Notes: generated from the sequence alone by a model not told the origin. A stretch of 64,000 bases of DNA from Paracidovorax cattleyae (GCF_900104515.1 NZ_FNJL01000019.1:47014-111013), one strand, 5' to 3'. Positions 34,761-44,052 are shown, counted from the first letter of the stretch. Translations and numbers: made by a program.

Positions 34761-35174
34761 ATGACCCACGATTCCCTTTCGCCCTCGGCCGCGCCGGCCG
34801 TGCATTCCGGTGACGCGCTCGCCCGGCTCGCCGCCGTGATCGAGAGCCGCAAGCCCGCCAACGGCGGCGACGCCGACAAGAGCTACGTCGCGCGCCTGCT
34901 GCACAAGGGCCCGGACGCCTTCCTCAAGAAGATCGGCGAGGAGGCCACCGAGGTGGTCATGGCCGCCAAGGACGTGGACCACGGCGCGGACGCCTCCAAG
35001 CTCGTGTACGAGGTGGCCGACCTCTGGTTCCACTCCATGGTCGCCCTGGCGCACTACGGCCTGGCGCCCGCCGACGTGGTGGCCGAGCTGGAGCGCCGCG
35101 AAGGCACCAGCGGCATCGAGGAAAAGGCGCTGCGCAAGTCGCTGCAGCGGGCCGCCGACGAATCCCAACCCTGA
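34761..35174 (+). CDS. hisE: Phosphoribosyl-ATP pyrophosphohydrolase
   Basis: 137 residues with an all-alpha MazG-like NTP-pyrophosphatase fold. [32 protein letters not shown] holds the metal-binding EExxE-type motif, and [16 protein letters not shown] the second. About 20 N-terminal residues precede the domain. It performs the second step of histidine synthesis. The DUF4870 gene follows after 11 bases. Confidence 0.95.
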   Translation: MTHDSLSPSAAPAVHSGDALARLAAVIESRKPANGGDADKSYVARLLHKGPDAFLKKIGEEATEVVMAAKDVDHGADASKLVYEVADLWFHSMVALAHYGLAPADVVAELERREGTSGIEEKALRKSLQRAADESQP

Positions 35175-35185
35175 GGACCGCCGAC

Positions 35186-35575
35186 ATGAACCGCAACGAC
35201 ATCACCGACATCGACCTCGACGCGCGCGCCGACGGCCTGAAAACCGTTGGCTGGGTGAGCTACATCCTGCACCTCATCGTCGCGGTGGGTGCCGTCATCC
35301 CGGGCGCGCAGCCCGGCGCGGCGCTGCTCATCATCGCCCTCGTCATCGACCTGGTGAAGAAAGGCGATGCCGAGGGCACATGGCAGGCCTCGCACTTCTC
35401 CTGGCGCATCCGCACGGTGATCTGGGCCGGGGTGCTCTACCTCGTCACGGCGCCGCTGTGGCTGCTGTTCGTCTTCCCCGGCTGGATCGCCTGGGGCCTG
35501 ATCTCCATCTGGTTCCTCTACCGGATCGTGCGCGGCATGGTGGCCATGAACAAGGGACAGGCCGTCGATGTCTGA
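35186..35575 (+). CDS. DUF4870-family membrane protein
   Basis: 129 residues with three to four hydrophobic segments (about 23-60, 75-100 and 100-118). The TVGWVSYILHLI start and the HFSWRIRTVIWA region match DUF4870/YitT-like small membrane proteins of unknown function. It is co-directional with hisE, and its end overlaps the patatin gene by 8 bases, so it belongs to the same transcription unit. Confidence 0.78.
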   Translation: MNRNDITDIDLDARADGLKTVGWVSYILHLIVAVGAVIPGAQPGAALLIIALVIDLVKKGDAEGTWQASHFSWRIRTVIWAGVLYLVTAPLWLLFVFPGWIAWGLISIWFLYRIVRGMVAMNKGQAVDV

Positions 35576-36605
35576 ACGGGCCGCGCCGGCGCCGGGATCG
35601 GTGCCCCTCAACCTCGCCCTGCAGGGCGGCGGATCGCACGGCGCGCTCACCTGGGGCGTGCTGGATGCGCTGCTGGAAGACGGCCGCTTCCACTTCGAGG
35701 GCATCAGCGGCACCAGCGCCGGCGCGATGAACGCGGTGGCGCTGGCCCACGGCTTCGCCCAGGCCGCCCACCAGAACCCCGGCCTGCGCGGCGAGGCGCT
35801 GCACGAGCGCGGCTGCGCCATGGCGCGCGAGGCCCTGGCGCGGCTCTGGGAGGGCGTGGGCGCCATGGGCAGCCTGATGTGGGGCGTGCCGCTCGCCTCC
35901 ACGCCCCTGATGGGCATGATGTCGCAGTGGCTGTCGCCCTACCAGACCAATCCGCTGGGCATCAACCCGCTGCGCCGGCTGCTGGAGCGCGAGGTCGATT
36001 TCGACGTACTGCGCGACGCGCCCGGGCCGCGCGTCTTCGTCTGCGCCACCAACGTGCGCACCGGCCGCGGCGTGATCTTCTCGGGCCAGCGCCTGAGCGC
36101 CGACGCCGTCATGGCCTCGGCCTGCCTGCCGCTGCTCTTCAAGGCGGTGCAGATCGAGGGCGATCCCTACTGGGACGGCGGCTACTCCGGCAACCCCGCG
36201 CTGCACCCGCTGATCTACAAGACCCGCTGCGCCGACATCCTGCTGGTGCAGATCAACCCCATCGAGCACACCGAACTGCCCGACAGCGCGGCCGACATCA
36301 TGGAGCGCATGAACGAGGTCACCTTCAACGCCAGCCTGCTGGCCGAGATGCGCGCCATCGAGTTCGTGCGGCGCCTGCTGGCCGAGGGCAAGCTGGATGC
36401 GCAGCGCTACAAGAGCGTGCGCATGCACCGCATCGACGGCGGCTCCGTGCTGGCCGGGTTCGGTGCCTCCAGCAAGCTGCGCGCCGACCTGCCGTTCGTG
36501 CGCCAGCTTTTCGCGCTCGGCCGCGCGGCCGGGCAGGCCTGGATCGAGCGCCACCACCGGGACGTCGGGGTGCGGCCCACGGTGAACATCGCCGACAATG
36601 CCTGA
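35568..36605 (+). CDS. Patatin-like phospholipase
   Basis: 345 residues. Oxyanion-hole LQGGGSHGALTWGVLD, nucleophile Ser in GISGTSAGAMNAV, and catalytic Asp in YWDGGYSGNPAL form the Ser-Asp dyad of patatins. No signal peptide is seen, so it is probably cytoplasmic or peripheral. Substrate unknown. It follows the DUF4870 gene with an 8-base overlap. Confidence 0.9.
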   Translation: MSERAAPAPGSVPLNLALQGGGSHGALTWGVLDALLEDGRFHFEGISGTSAGAMNAVALAHGFAQAAHQNPGLRGEALHERGCAMAREALARLWEGVGAMGSLMWGVPLASTPLMGMMSQWLSPYQTNPLGINPLRRLLEREVDFDVLRDAPGPRVFVCATNVRTGRGVIFSGQRLSADAVMASACLPLLFKAVQIEGDPYWDGGYSGNPALHPLIYKTRCADILLVQINPIEHTELPDSAADIMERMNEVTFNASLLAEMRAIEFVRRLLAEGKLDAQRYKSVRMHRIDGGSVLAGFGASSKLRADLPFVRQLFALGRAAGQAWIERHHRDVGVRPTVNIADNA

Positions 36606-36637
36606 CGCGTTTCCCGACCCGATTCCTTTCCCACGCC

Positions 36638-36994
36638 ATGCACGATCCCGACTGCCTTTTCTGCAAGATCATCGCCGGCCAGATTCCCTCGCGGAAGGTC
36701 TATGAGGACGACGAAGTCTTCGCCTTCCACGACATCCACCCCGGCGCACCCGTCCACTTCCTCATGGTGCCCAAGCTGCACGTGCATTCCATGGCCGGCG
36801 TGACCGATGCCCATGCCGGCCTGCTGGGCCGCATGATGGTGCTGGCGCCCAAGCTCGCGCTGGAGCAGGGCTGCAATCCCTACCCGGACGGCGGATTCCG
36901 CATCGTGGTAAACACCGGCACGGAAGGCGGCCAGGAAGTGCACCACCTGCACCTGCACGTGATGGGTGGTCCGCGCCCCTGGCTCAAAGGGTGA
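36638..36994 (+). CDS. HIT family (HinT-like) nucleotide hydrolase
   Basis: 118 residues. The N-terminal DCLFCKIIAGQIPSRKVYEDD and the histidine triad HHLHLHVMGG near the C-terminus identify a HinT-type purine nucleoside phosphoramidase. The two Cys of CLFCK may bind zinc. In Comamonadaceae it commonly sits between the hisE end and tatA, as here. Confidence 0.93.
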   Translation: MHDPDCLFCKIIAGQIPSRKVYEDDEVFAFHDIHPGAPVHFLMVPKLHVHSMAGVTDAHAGLLGRMMVLAPKLALEQGCNPYPDGGFRIVVNTGTEGGQEVHHLHLHVMGGPRPWLKG

Positions 36995-36998
36995 ATAT

Positions 36999-37110
36999 CC
37001 CCCTGAGCGGCTGCGCCGCTTCCCCCTTCTCTCGCGCTGCCGCGCGGGAAGGGGGACGACGCCAGTGGCCGGGCAAAGCCCGTTCCACGGCGTCTGCTGG
37101 CATGGCCTGC
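36999..37110. repeat. Intergenic hairpin-rich element between HIT gene and tatA
   Basis: A non-coding stretch with several nested inverted repeats: GCGGC/GCCGC near 37008-37019, CCCCCTT pairing with AAGGGGG at 37022-37055, and GGGC-AAA-GCCC at 37071-37081. From memory, sequences like this recur between genes in Acidovorax and relatives, which would make it a REP-type element, but only one copy is in this window. It may also act as a terminator for the HIT operon. Confidence 0.45.
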
Positions 37111-37238
37111 TCCGCGGCCGCCGGACTGCGGCATGCCGCCGTTTTGCGCAGTGACGCCTTCCCATCGGCGGTCAGGGATATGCAACTTCCGTGACTTGCG
37201 CCGGGTCTAGAATGGGCCGTATTCGTTAGGAGATTTCC

Positions 37239-37502
37239 ATGGGTTCCTTTTCCATCTGGCACTGGCTGATCGTGCTGCTCATCGTGGTGATGGTGTTCGG
37301 CACGAAGAAGCTCAAGAACATCGGCTCCGACCTCGGCGGTGCCGTGAAGGGCTTCAAGGACGGCATGAAGGACGGCACCGCGCCCGACGGCACGCCCGCC
37401 TCCACCACCGCGGCCACGCCCCCCGCAGGGCAGGTGACGAACCAGCAGGCGCACGCCGCCGACCAGGGCACGATCGACGTCGAGGCCAGGCACAAGGGCT
37501 GA
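37239..37502 (+). CDS. tatA: TatA, twin-arginine translocase pore subunit
   Basis: 87 residues. A single N-terminal membrane helix ([18 protein letters not shown]) is followed by the hinge-amphipathic helix [22 protein letters not shown] and a low-complexity tail. Ribosome site AGGAGAT lies 6-7 bases before ATG. It is the first gene of tatABC. Confidence 0.95.
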   Translation: MGSFSIWHWLIVLLIVVMVFGTKKLKNIGSDLGGAVKGFKDGMKDGTAPDGTPASTTAATPPAGQVTNQQAHAADQGTIDVEARHKG

Positions 37503-37567
37503 CCGGGCGCCCCGGTCCTTGATTTCCCTCCTCCTTCTTCCCCGCTGAACCGCCTTCCCGCCCATCC

Positions 37568-38062
37568 ATGATCGACATCGGCCTCTCCAAGATGGCGTTG
37601 ATCGGCGCCGTGGCGCTCATCGTCATCGGCCCCGAGAAGCTGCCCCGCGTCGCGCGCACCGTCGGCACCCTGCTGGGCAAGGCGCAGCGCTACGTGGCCG
37701 ACGTGAAGGCCGAGGTCAACCGCTCCATGGAGCTGGACGAGCTGCGCAAGATGAAGGACACGGTGGAGACCGCCGCGCGCGACGCCCACCACAGCTTCCA
37801 GACCCACGCGAGCGAATTCCAGAAGGACTGGGAATCCGGCACCTCCGATGCGGCCGCGGCCGGCCACGACGGCAGCCTGGACCCCGCCGCCCTGGAAGGG
37901 CCATCGTCCCGCATCGTCCCGACCTACAAGCACCCCGGCAAGAACTGGCGCCTCAAGCGCAGTGCCACCCCGCAGTGGTACAAGGCGCGCGCCGGCGTGC
38001 GCACCAAGGCCCAGTCGGGCGCGGCGCGCGTCGCGCGCTTCCGGCCCCGCAAGTTCCAGTGA
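37568..38062 (+). CDS. tatB: TatB, twin-arginine translocase subunit
   Basis: 164 residues. [31 protein letters not shown] is the TatB signature, with the conserved Glu-Pro-type hinge (GPEKLP), then a long amphipathic helix. The basic C-terminus is extended and variable. TatB with TatC forms the receptor for twin-arginine signal peptides. Confidence 0.95.
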   Translation: MIDIGLSKMALIGAVALIVIGPEKLPRVARTVGTLLGKAQRYVADVKAEVNRSMELDELRKMKDTVETAARDAHHSFQTHASEFQKDWESGTSDAAAAGHDGSLDPAALEGPSSRIVPTYKHPGKNWRLKRSATPQWYKARAGVRTKAQSGAARVARFRPRKFQ

Positions 38063-38116
38063 TGGCCTGCTGACGGCCGCGTCCGCGCGGCCCCGCGCGG
38101 GCCGCCCACCTCCACC

Positions 38117-38914
38117 ATGTCCGAAAAACCCTCCCTCGAAGACGAGCTGGCCGGTACCGAGCAGCCCTTCGTCGCGCACCTCATGGAGCTGCGCGACCGC
38201 CTCATCAAGGCCGTCGTCGCCGTCGGCATCGTCGGGGCCGTGCTCTTCTTCTACCCCGGCCCGGGCCGGCTCTACGACCTGCTGGCCGCGCCCCTGGTGG
38301 CGCACCTGCCCGCAGGCGCGACGCTGATCGCCACCTCGGTGATCTCGCCCTTCATGGTGCCGCTCAAGATCCTGCTGATGTCGGCCTTCCTGGTGGCCCT
38401 GCCCGTGGTGCTCTACCAGGTGTGGGCCTTCGTGGCGCCGGGCCTGTACTCGCACGAGAAGAAGCTCGTGCTGCCCCTGGTCATCTCCAGCACCGTGCTG
38501 TTCTTCGCGGGCGTGGCGTTCTGCTACTTCTTCGTGTTCGGGCAGGTGTTCAGCTTCATCCAGAGCTTCGCGCCCAAGAGCATCACCGCCGCGCCGGACA
38601 TCGAGGCCTACCTGAGCTTCGTGCTCACCATGTTCCTGGCCTTCGGCCTCGCCTTCGAGGTGCCCGTGGTCGTCGTCGTGCTGGCGCGCATGGGCATCGT
38701 GGACGTGGCCAAGCTCAAGAGCTTCCGCGGCTATTTCATCGTCGTCGCCTTCATCATCGCCGCCGTCGTCACCCCACCGGACGTGGTGTCGCAGCTCGCG
38801 CTGGCCGTGCCCATGTGCCTGCTGTACGAACTGGGCATCTGGGCGGCGCAGATCTTCATCCGGCACACGCAGGCGCCGGAGGATGCGGCGGAGCAGAGGG
38901 AGCCGTCGGCCTGA
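38117..38914 (+). CDS. tatC: TatC, twin-arginine translocase receptor subunit
   Basis: 265 residues with six membrane segments. Conserved elements: the N-terminal FVAHLMELRDRLIKAVV, PVVLYQVWAFVAPGLYSHEKK in the first periplasmic and cytoplasmic loops, and FGLAFEVPVVVVVL with its buried Glu. The position after tatB completes the operon. The downstream gene starts 44 bases later but has different composition. Confidence 0.96.
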   Translation: MSEKPSLEDELAGTEQPFVAHLMELRDRLIKAVVAVGIVGAVLFFYPGPGRLYDLLAAPLVAHLPAGATLIATSVISPFMVPLKILLMSAFLVALPVVLYQVWAFVAPGLYSHEKKLVLPLVISSTVLFFAGVAFCYFFVFGQVFSFIQSFAPKSITAAPDIEAYLSFVLTMFLAFGLAFEVPVVVVVLARMGIVDVAKLKSFRGYFIVVAFIIAAVVTPPDVVSQLALAVPMCLLYELGIWAAQIFIRHTQAPEDAAEQREPSA

Positions 38915-38958
38915 GGGTTGCAACGAACTGCACGCGCTCTGGCCAGGGAGGGAAGAAC

Positions 38959-39423
38959 GTGCAGACCCACCATCTCCGCCTGCTGGCGGACTATCACCAA
39001 TTCATCCTGCAGGACGAGGCGGCCGAGGGTGACCTCTCCGGCGCCTGGGACGCCGCCGCCGTGCAAAGCATGCTGGCGGTCGCGCCCGGCATCGTGGGTT
39101 GTGGCACCGTACGGAACATGCAGGTGCCAGTGACGCTGGAACTGTGGGATGCCGAGCCGCCGGCTGATTTCGAGCGCTTCGACCATGTGGTGGAGGCTTC
39201 GCTCGCCCTGGCGACTGGGACGCTGGTGGTGGCGGGCTGTACGGACTATTTGCCGGACGCAGCGCGGTTTGCCTTTGTGCCGGGGGTGTACCGGGTGAGG
39301 TTGTCGGCGGCGGGGTTGGGGTCGCTGTCGGAGGATGGGTTGGAGGGGGAGGACTGGTACCGGGTGCAGGTGTGGCCGGTGGTGGTGGAGGCGTCTGTAG
39401 TGGTGAAGCAGTATTTGGATTGA
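38959..39423 (+). CDS. Hypothetical protein at the edge of the accessory segment
   Basis: 154 residues starting at GTG 38959, preceded by GGGAGGG at a good distance. No signal peptide or membrane segment. The protein looks beta-rich and ends with a pattern of short hydrophobic strands (RFAFVPGVYRVRL, WYRVQVWPVVVEASVVVKQYLD). Towards its 3' end codon choice becomes unusual, with many GGG, TTG and AGG codons and hardly any C-rich ones, unlike neighbouring genes. I do not recognise a characterised family; small immunity-type proteins can look like this, but that is a guess. Confidence 0.6.
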   Translation: MQTHHLRLLADYHQFILQDEAAEGDLSGAWDAAAVQSMLAVAPGIVGCGTVRNMQVPVTLELWDAEPPADFERFDHVVEASLALATGTLVVAGCTDYLPDAARFAFVPGVYRVRLSAAGLGSLSEDGLEGEDWYRVQVWPVVVEASVVVKQYLD

Positions 39424-39682
39424 GTGCGGGGGGGGCTTTGCTGGCATCTGGCGGTCGGCCTGCATTTTCGGTGACCGCTTTAGGCTGAGTCCGGCCATTG
39501 GCGGCGCCTTGGGCGACAGTCTGTTCCCGACCCGTTGCGGGCATTGGCGAGCGGCTGCTTCAGTTCAGACTGACCGCATTTCGTAGCGCTTCACGGAAAA
39601 GCTGACGATTACCTGCTAGATTCGACTCTTTGCCATTTTGTGCGACTGAGTGCCATCCAATTTTCCGCTCTTGGAGCATCCC
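39424..39682. other. Left flank of the accessory restriction-modification segment
   Basis: 259 bases without a gene. It begins with a run of eight G after the preceding stop region, then changes from G/T-rich to near-neutral composition. The last 40 bases, up to the GGAG before GTG 39683, are the likely promoter and leader of the HTH gene. I see no tRNA and no clear attachment-site repeat. Confidence 0.4.
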
Positions 39683-39892
39683 GTGACCGAGCCCTGGGTA
39701 TCCGTTGAACAGGTCGCCGAACACTTAGGCGTCACGCGTGACTCCATCTATCGCTGGATCGACAGCAAGCGCTTGCCCGCGCACCGCGTGGGTCGCTTGT
39801 GGAAGTTCAAGCTGTCCGACGTTGATGAATGGGTACGCGCTGGGGGCGCGGATGACACGACTGGCAGCGAAGCTCCCGCTGTGTCGCCTTGA
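39683..39892 (+). CDS. Excisionase/MerR-type helix-turn-helix protein
   Basis: 69 residues from GTG 39683, chosen because GGAG lies about 8 bases upstream; a longer frame from GTG 39650 is possible. WVSVEQVAEHLGVTRDSIYRWIDSKRLPAHRVGRLWKFKLSDVDEWV is a complete MerR-like wHTH of the excisionase (HTH_17) family. It precedes the restriction-modification gene by 36 bases on the same strand. Such small proteins frequently accompany restriction systems and may act as a controller; this is inference. Confidence 0.82.
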   Translation: MTEPWVSVEQVAEHLGVTRDSIYRWIDSKRLPAHRVGRLWKFKLSDVDEWVRAGGADDTTGSEAPAVSP

Positions 39893-39928
39893 TTGACCGG
39901 TTAGAGCAAGATACTGAATAAGAAAATA

Positions 39929-42900
39929 ATGCTGACTCAAGACAATTTGTCGGATTTGCTGGGCGCCCTTGGATTCGAGAAAAAGGGTGCAATTTATCGT
40001 AAGGGGTTCGGCGCAGCCATCCTTGAGGTGAATTTCATTAAGAAGGAAATTTCTTATCCCGAAGCTGCTGGACTGATTATTAGCGAACGGCAAACCTGCA
40101 ACTTCGACGCTAACGAAAATTTCGTTGTACTCGAATGCGTACACCGCCTGCTGGAAAAGGGCTATAAGCCTGAGCACATCGAACTGGAGCCCAAGTGGAA
40201 ACTGGGGCGTGGCGCCAGCGGCGGACGTGCCGACATTCTGATCAAGGACAACGATGGCCGTCCCTTGCTGATCATCGAATGCAAAACGGCCGGAATCGAA
40301 TTTAAGCGCGCTTGGAATAAGACTCAGCAGGACGGCGATCAACTCTTCAGCTACGCGCAGCAAATCAGCGAAACCCAGTTCCTGTGCTTGTACACCTCGG
40401 ACCTGGATGCAGGCGCGGTCAGCTACACCAGCCACATCATTGCGCATCGTGATAATGGCAAATACCTAATTGAAAATCCGCTGTTCAAAGGCTTTAAGTC
40501 GGCCACCGATGTGAAAGAGCGCCATGCCGTTTGGCGTGACACCTACAAGCTCGATTACACAACCAAGGGAATTTTCGAAGAAAACATTCAGCCGTATCAC
40601 ATCGGCAAAGACAAGTATTCGTTGGCCGATTTGCATGCCATCTCGGCTAGAGATCAGCAGAAGAAGTACCACGAGTTTGCCACCATCCTGCGCCAGCACA
40701 ATGTGTCGGGCCGTGAAAACGCCTTTGACAAGCTGGTTAACTTGTTTCTGTGCAAGCTGGTGGACGAAATTGAAAATCCCTCCGATCTGAAGTTTTACTG
40801 GAAGGGTGTGGCCTACGACACCCATTTCGATCTGATGGACCGCCTGCAGCAGTTGTACCAAGCAGGTATGGGCAAGTTTCTCGGCGAAGACATCACATAC
40901 ATCAACCAGGGCGACGTCAACAACGCACTTCGATTTATCAAACAGAACCCGGATGCCACGCAGCGGGCGGTGTGGAATTTGTTCATTCAGCAAAAGTTTT
41001 TCACCAACAACGATTTTTCATTGATCGATGTTCACAACGAAAAGTTGTTCTACCAAAACGCCGAGGTGCTGCTGAAGATTCTGCAAATGTGGCAGGACAT
41101 TCGCCTGACCGACCCGCACGGCCACAACCAGTTTCTGGGCGATATGTTCGAGGGCTTCCTCGATCAGGGTGTCAAACAGAGCGAGGGGCAGTTCTTCACC
41201 CCCATGCCCATCTGCCGCTTCATCATGATGAGCCTGCCGCTGGCCTCACTTGTCCAGCGCAGCGCCACACCGCCCAAGGCCATCGATTACGCCTGTGGCG
41301 CAGGCCACTTTCTCACCGAGCTGGCCTTGCAGCTCAAGCCCTTGGTGGAAACGCATCAGCCAGAAGCAGACCTAGCGGCGTATCACAAGGCTCTCTATGG
41401 CATCGAGAAGGAGTACCGCCTCTCCAAGGTGGCCAAGGTGTCGGCCTTCATGTACGGGCAGCAAGGCATCAACATCTGCTACGGCGACGGCCTGATCAAG
41501 CAGCACGAGGCATTTCCAGAGATCAAGGACGGAAGTTTTGACCTGCTGGTCGCCAACCCACCTTACAGCGTGCGCGGCTTTCTGGAAACGCTGCCCGAGG
41601 AAGAACGCAAGGCCTACACCCTTGCCGATACCATCAATGATCTCGAAACCTCCAACAGCATCGAAACCTTTTTCATCGAGCGCGCTAAGCAACTACTGCG
41701 GGCCGATGGCGTAGCTGCGATCATCCTGCCATCCAGCATCCTGTCCAATGGCGGCAGCGCCTACATCCGCACCCGCGAAATCCTGATCCAGTATTTCGAC
41801 ATCGTCGCTATTGCTGAATTCGGCAGCGGCACCTTCGGCAAAACGGGTACTAACACCGTAACCCTGTTCCTGCGTCGCAAGAAGACCGCTCCCGACACCG
41901 CCGCGCACTACCGCGAGCGCGTAGAGGAATGGTTCAAGGGCCGAGATGCCAGTAAGCGCAAGCAGGTCATCTACAAGGATGAGCACTTGATTGCCCGCTA
42001 CGTCGCACACATCAATGTGCCGTTGGAGGACTACAAAACCCTGCTCAGGGGAGAACCAAACGGTGCATGGACCACTCAACTGGAGGCGGTCTACCTTGAA
42101 AAATTCAACAGCAGCAACGAGGTCACCAATCTCTACAAGGCCAAATGGTTCAAGGTCTTGACGCTGGAAGCGCAGGACGCCGAGGTCGAAAAACGCTATC
42201 TAGCGTTTGTCCAGGCCATCGAGCGCGACAAGCTCTACCATTTCGTAATGGCCTGCGATCAGCCCAATCCAGTGCTGATCATTCGCAGCCCGACGGAGAC
42301 CAAGGCCATCAAGCAATTCCTCGGCTACGAATGGAGTTCCGCCAAGGGCGACGAGGGCATCAAGCTGATCAAGGATGTCCACGGGCGGCACCTAACGCCG
42401 TTGTATGACGAAACCAACCGGGACAACACTGGGAAGCTCAATTTCAGCATTGCGGCGAATTTTAACGGTACGCTGTCGGCTATCCCGACGGCGTTGCAGG
42501 AGGTGGCGCGAGCGGCTCCGTTGGTAGAGATGCTGGATTTTTCTCGAGTCGTCTTCGAAAAACAGATCAACTTGGCGATCAAGGGCGGCGCAAAAGTCGT
42601 ATCCAAGTGGCCCATTTTCCCGTTAAGCCGCTTGGCTGAAATACGAAAAGGCACTTCAATTACCCAGAAAAAAGCTGTGCCCGGAAGATATAAAGTCATT
42701 GCAGGGGGTATGACTCATGCTTACATGCACAATGCTTTCAATCGCCCGGCTAACACAATAACCGTCAGCGCATCAGGCGCCAGTGCTGGTTATGTGGCTT
42801 TTTGGAGGGAGCCAATTTTTGCATCCGATTGTACAACGGTGCGTGGAGTGGATGATGAGTACACGGAATACCTCTACCACGTACTAAAAAGTCGGCAGAG

Positions 42901-43690
42901 CGAAATTCAGGCGGCTTCGAGTGGTGCGGCGCAGCCTCATGTTTATCCAAAGGATCTTGAGGCTCTACAAATTCCACTGCCTGACCCGATCACACTGAAC
43001 AACATTGTCTCTGAGTGCAGGTTGATTGACGTTGAGGTCAACTCTTCGCGCGACACGTCTGAGAATGCCTTGGCCCGCATTGACGTGGAAGTCGCCAATA
43101 TTTATGGATCTTCAGTTGCACATTTAGAAATCGGAAAAATCGCCATCGACATTCAGTACGGCCTGAACGAAGCCATGAATGAGGGCGGTGTCGGCTACAA
43201 GATATTCCGCATGAATGAAATCATCCGTGGCCGGATGGTGGACAACGGCAACATGAAGTGCGCAGACATTAGCGCCGAGGAGTTTGCCAAATACAAGCTC
43301 AGCAAAGGTGACCTGCTTTTCAATCGCACCAACAGTATCGAGCATGTCGGCAAGACCGGGCTATTCGATCTGGATGGAGACTATTGCTTTGCCTCTTACC
43401 TTGTGCGCGTGGTGCCCGACACGGGGAAGGTGCTGCCGAAATTCCTGGAAAAGATGATGAACTCGTCGGTCTTCCAAATCGAAGCGAAAGGCAAGGCCTC
43501 GAAGTCGATCAATCAAGCCAATATCAACGCAACGATTATGCGCAATATCAAGGTGCCGGTGCCGACCCTCGCAGAGCAGAAGAAATTCGTCACCAAGATC
43601 GAGGCGCTGGAACAGCAGATTGCCGATGCGCAGGCGGTGCTCAAAAGTTCATCCGCCCGCAGGCAGGCCATCCTGCAAAAGTATCTTTAA
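39929..43690 (+). CDS. Restriction-modification-specificity fusion, Type IIB/IIG (AloI-like)
   Basis: 1253 residues in one chain. The N-terminal part resembles the HsdR N-terminal nuclease domain with a PD-(D/E)xK site: Asp102 (GGRADIL) and Glu117-Cys-Lys119 (LIIECKT). The central part is an N6-adenine methyltransferase of HsdM type: motif I AIDYACGAGHF (451-461) and motif IV NPPY (543-546). The C-terminal part is HsdS-like with two target-recognition halves, beginning near residues 894 (WPIFPLSRLAEIRKG) and 1065 (HLEIGKIAIDIQYG). There is no helicase motor, so Type I is excluded. The size and order fit enzymes that cut on both sides of a bipartite site. GC is clearly lower than in neighbouring genes, suggesting transfer. 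Confidence 0.88.
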   Translation: MLTQDNLSDLLGALGFEKKGAIYRKGFGAAILEVNFIKKEISYPEAAGLIISERQTCNFDANENFVVLECVHRLLEKGYKPEHIELEPKWKLGRGASGGRADILIKDNDGRPLLIIECKTAGIEFKRAWNKTQQDGDQLFSYAQQISETQFLCLYTSDLDAGAVSYTSHIIAHRDNGKYLIENPLFKGFKSATDVKERHAVWRDTYKLDYTTKGIFEENIQPYHIGKDKYSLADLHAISARDQQKKYHEFATILRQHNVSGRENAFDKLVNLFLCKLVDEIENPSDLKFYWKGVAYDTHFDLMDRLQQLYQAGMGKFLGEDITYINQGDVNNALRFIKQNPDATQRAVWNLFIQQKFFTNNDFSLIDVHNEKLFYQNAEVLLKILQMWQDIRLTDPHGHNQFLGDMFEGFLDQGVKQSEGQFFTPMPICRFIMMSLPLASLVQRSATPPKAIDYACGAGHFLTELALQLKPLVETHQPEADLAAYHKALYGIEKEYRLSKVAKVSAFMYGQQGINICYGDGLIKQHEAFPEIKDGSFDLLVANPPYSVRGFLETLPEEERKAYTLADTINDLETSNSIETFFIERAKQLLRADGVAAIILPSSILSNGGSAYIRTREILIQYFDIVAIAEFGSGTFGKTGTNTVTLFLRRKKTAPDTAAHYRERVEEWFKGRDASKRKQVIYKDEHLIARYVAHINVPLEDYKTLLRGEPNGAWTTQLEAVYLEKFNSSNEVTNLYKAKWFKVLTLEAQDAEVEKRYLAFVQAIERDKLYHFVMACDQPNPVLIIRSPTETKAIKQFLGYEWSSAKGDEGIKLIKDVHGRHLTPLYDETNRDNTGKLNFSIAANFNGTLSAIPTALQEVARAAPLVEMLDFSRVVFEKQINLAIKGGAKVVSKWPIFPLSRLAEIRKGTSITQKKAVPGRYKVIAGGMTHAYMHNAFNRPANTITVSASGASAGYVAFWREPIFASDCTTVRGVDDEYTEYLYHVLKSRQSEIQAASSGAAQPHVYPKDLEALQIPLPDPITLNNIVSECRLIDVEVNSSRDTSENALARIDVEVANIYGSSVAHLEIGKIAIDIQYGLNEAMNEGGVGYKIFRMNEIIRGRMVDNGNMKCADISAEEFAKYKLSKGDLLFNRTNSIEHVGKTGLFDLDGDYCFASYLVRVVPDTGKVLPKFLEKMMNSSVFQIEAKGKASKSINQANINATIMRNIKVPVPTLAEQKKFVTKIEALEQQIADAQAVLKSSSARRQAILQKYL

Positions 43691-44052
43691 GCCACAACGT
43701 CGCAAGCTCCTTGGCACCAGAGCTTGCGCGCCCTGGCTCATGACGACGGAGTCGCGGCGTTCAAGGAACGCGACAGACTAAGTGGAGGACCGCTCGGAGG
43801 AGTTCGGTAACCAAAGTAGTGAACAGGATGATCGTTCGGGCGGACCGGCCTCGCCGGTCGCTGGGTTCACTTGCTGAACCACAGCTTTCGGGCGCCGAAG
43901 CGGGGAGCAGCAAAGACCGTTGTTGGTCGGGGCCTGCCGGCTGGGCCCGCTGCGCTGACCGACGGCATCTGCTGCGAAGCCGCCTTTCGGTACGTCGCCT
44001 CTCTCTACTTGCGAAAACGATACGCGCTCTCAACCCGACAGAGGCCTGCCCT
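43691..44052. other. Gene-poor right flank of the accessory segment
   Basis: 362 bases without a credible gene. An inverted repeat GCAAGCTC/GAGCTTGC with a 10-base loop (43702-43727) follows the restriction gene and may terminate it, though without a T-run. The rest is mixed-composition sequence with short open frames in several frames but no ribosome sites. It may be remnant DNA at the insertion border. No tRNA or integrase is visible. Confidence 0.4.

Noticed and set aside
37000..37190. Short overlapping open frames on both strands between the HIT gene and tatA
   Set aside because: They lie in hairpin-rich repeat-like DNA and have no ribosome site or protein-like composition.
41693..42079. 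Minus-strand open frame within the restriction-modification gene
   Set aside because: Antisense to the methyltransferase core containing NPPY; no ribosome site and no motif.
39424..44052. Type I restriction system (hsdR, hsdM, hsdS)
   Set aside because: Only one gene is present and it has no helicase motor motifs; the fusion fits Type IIB/IIG better.
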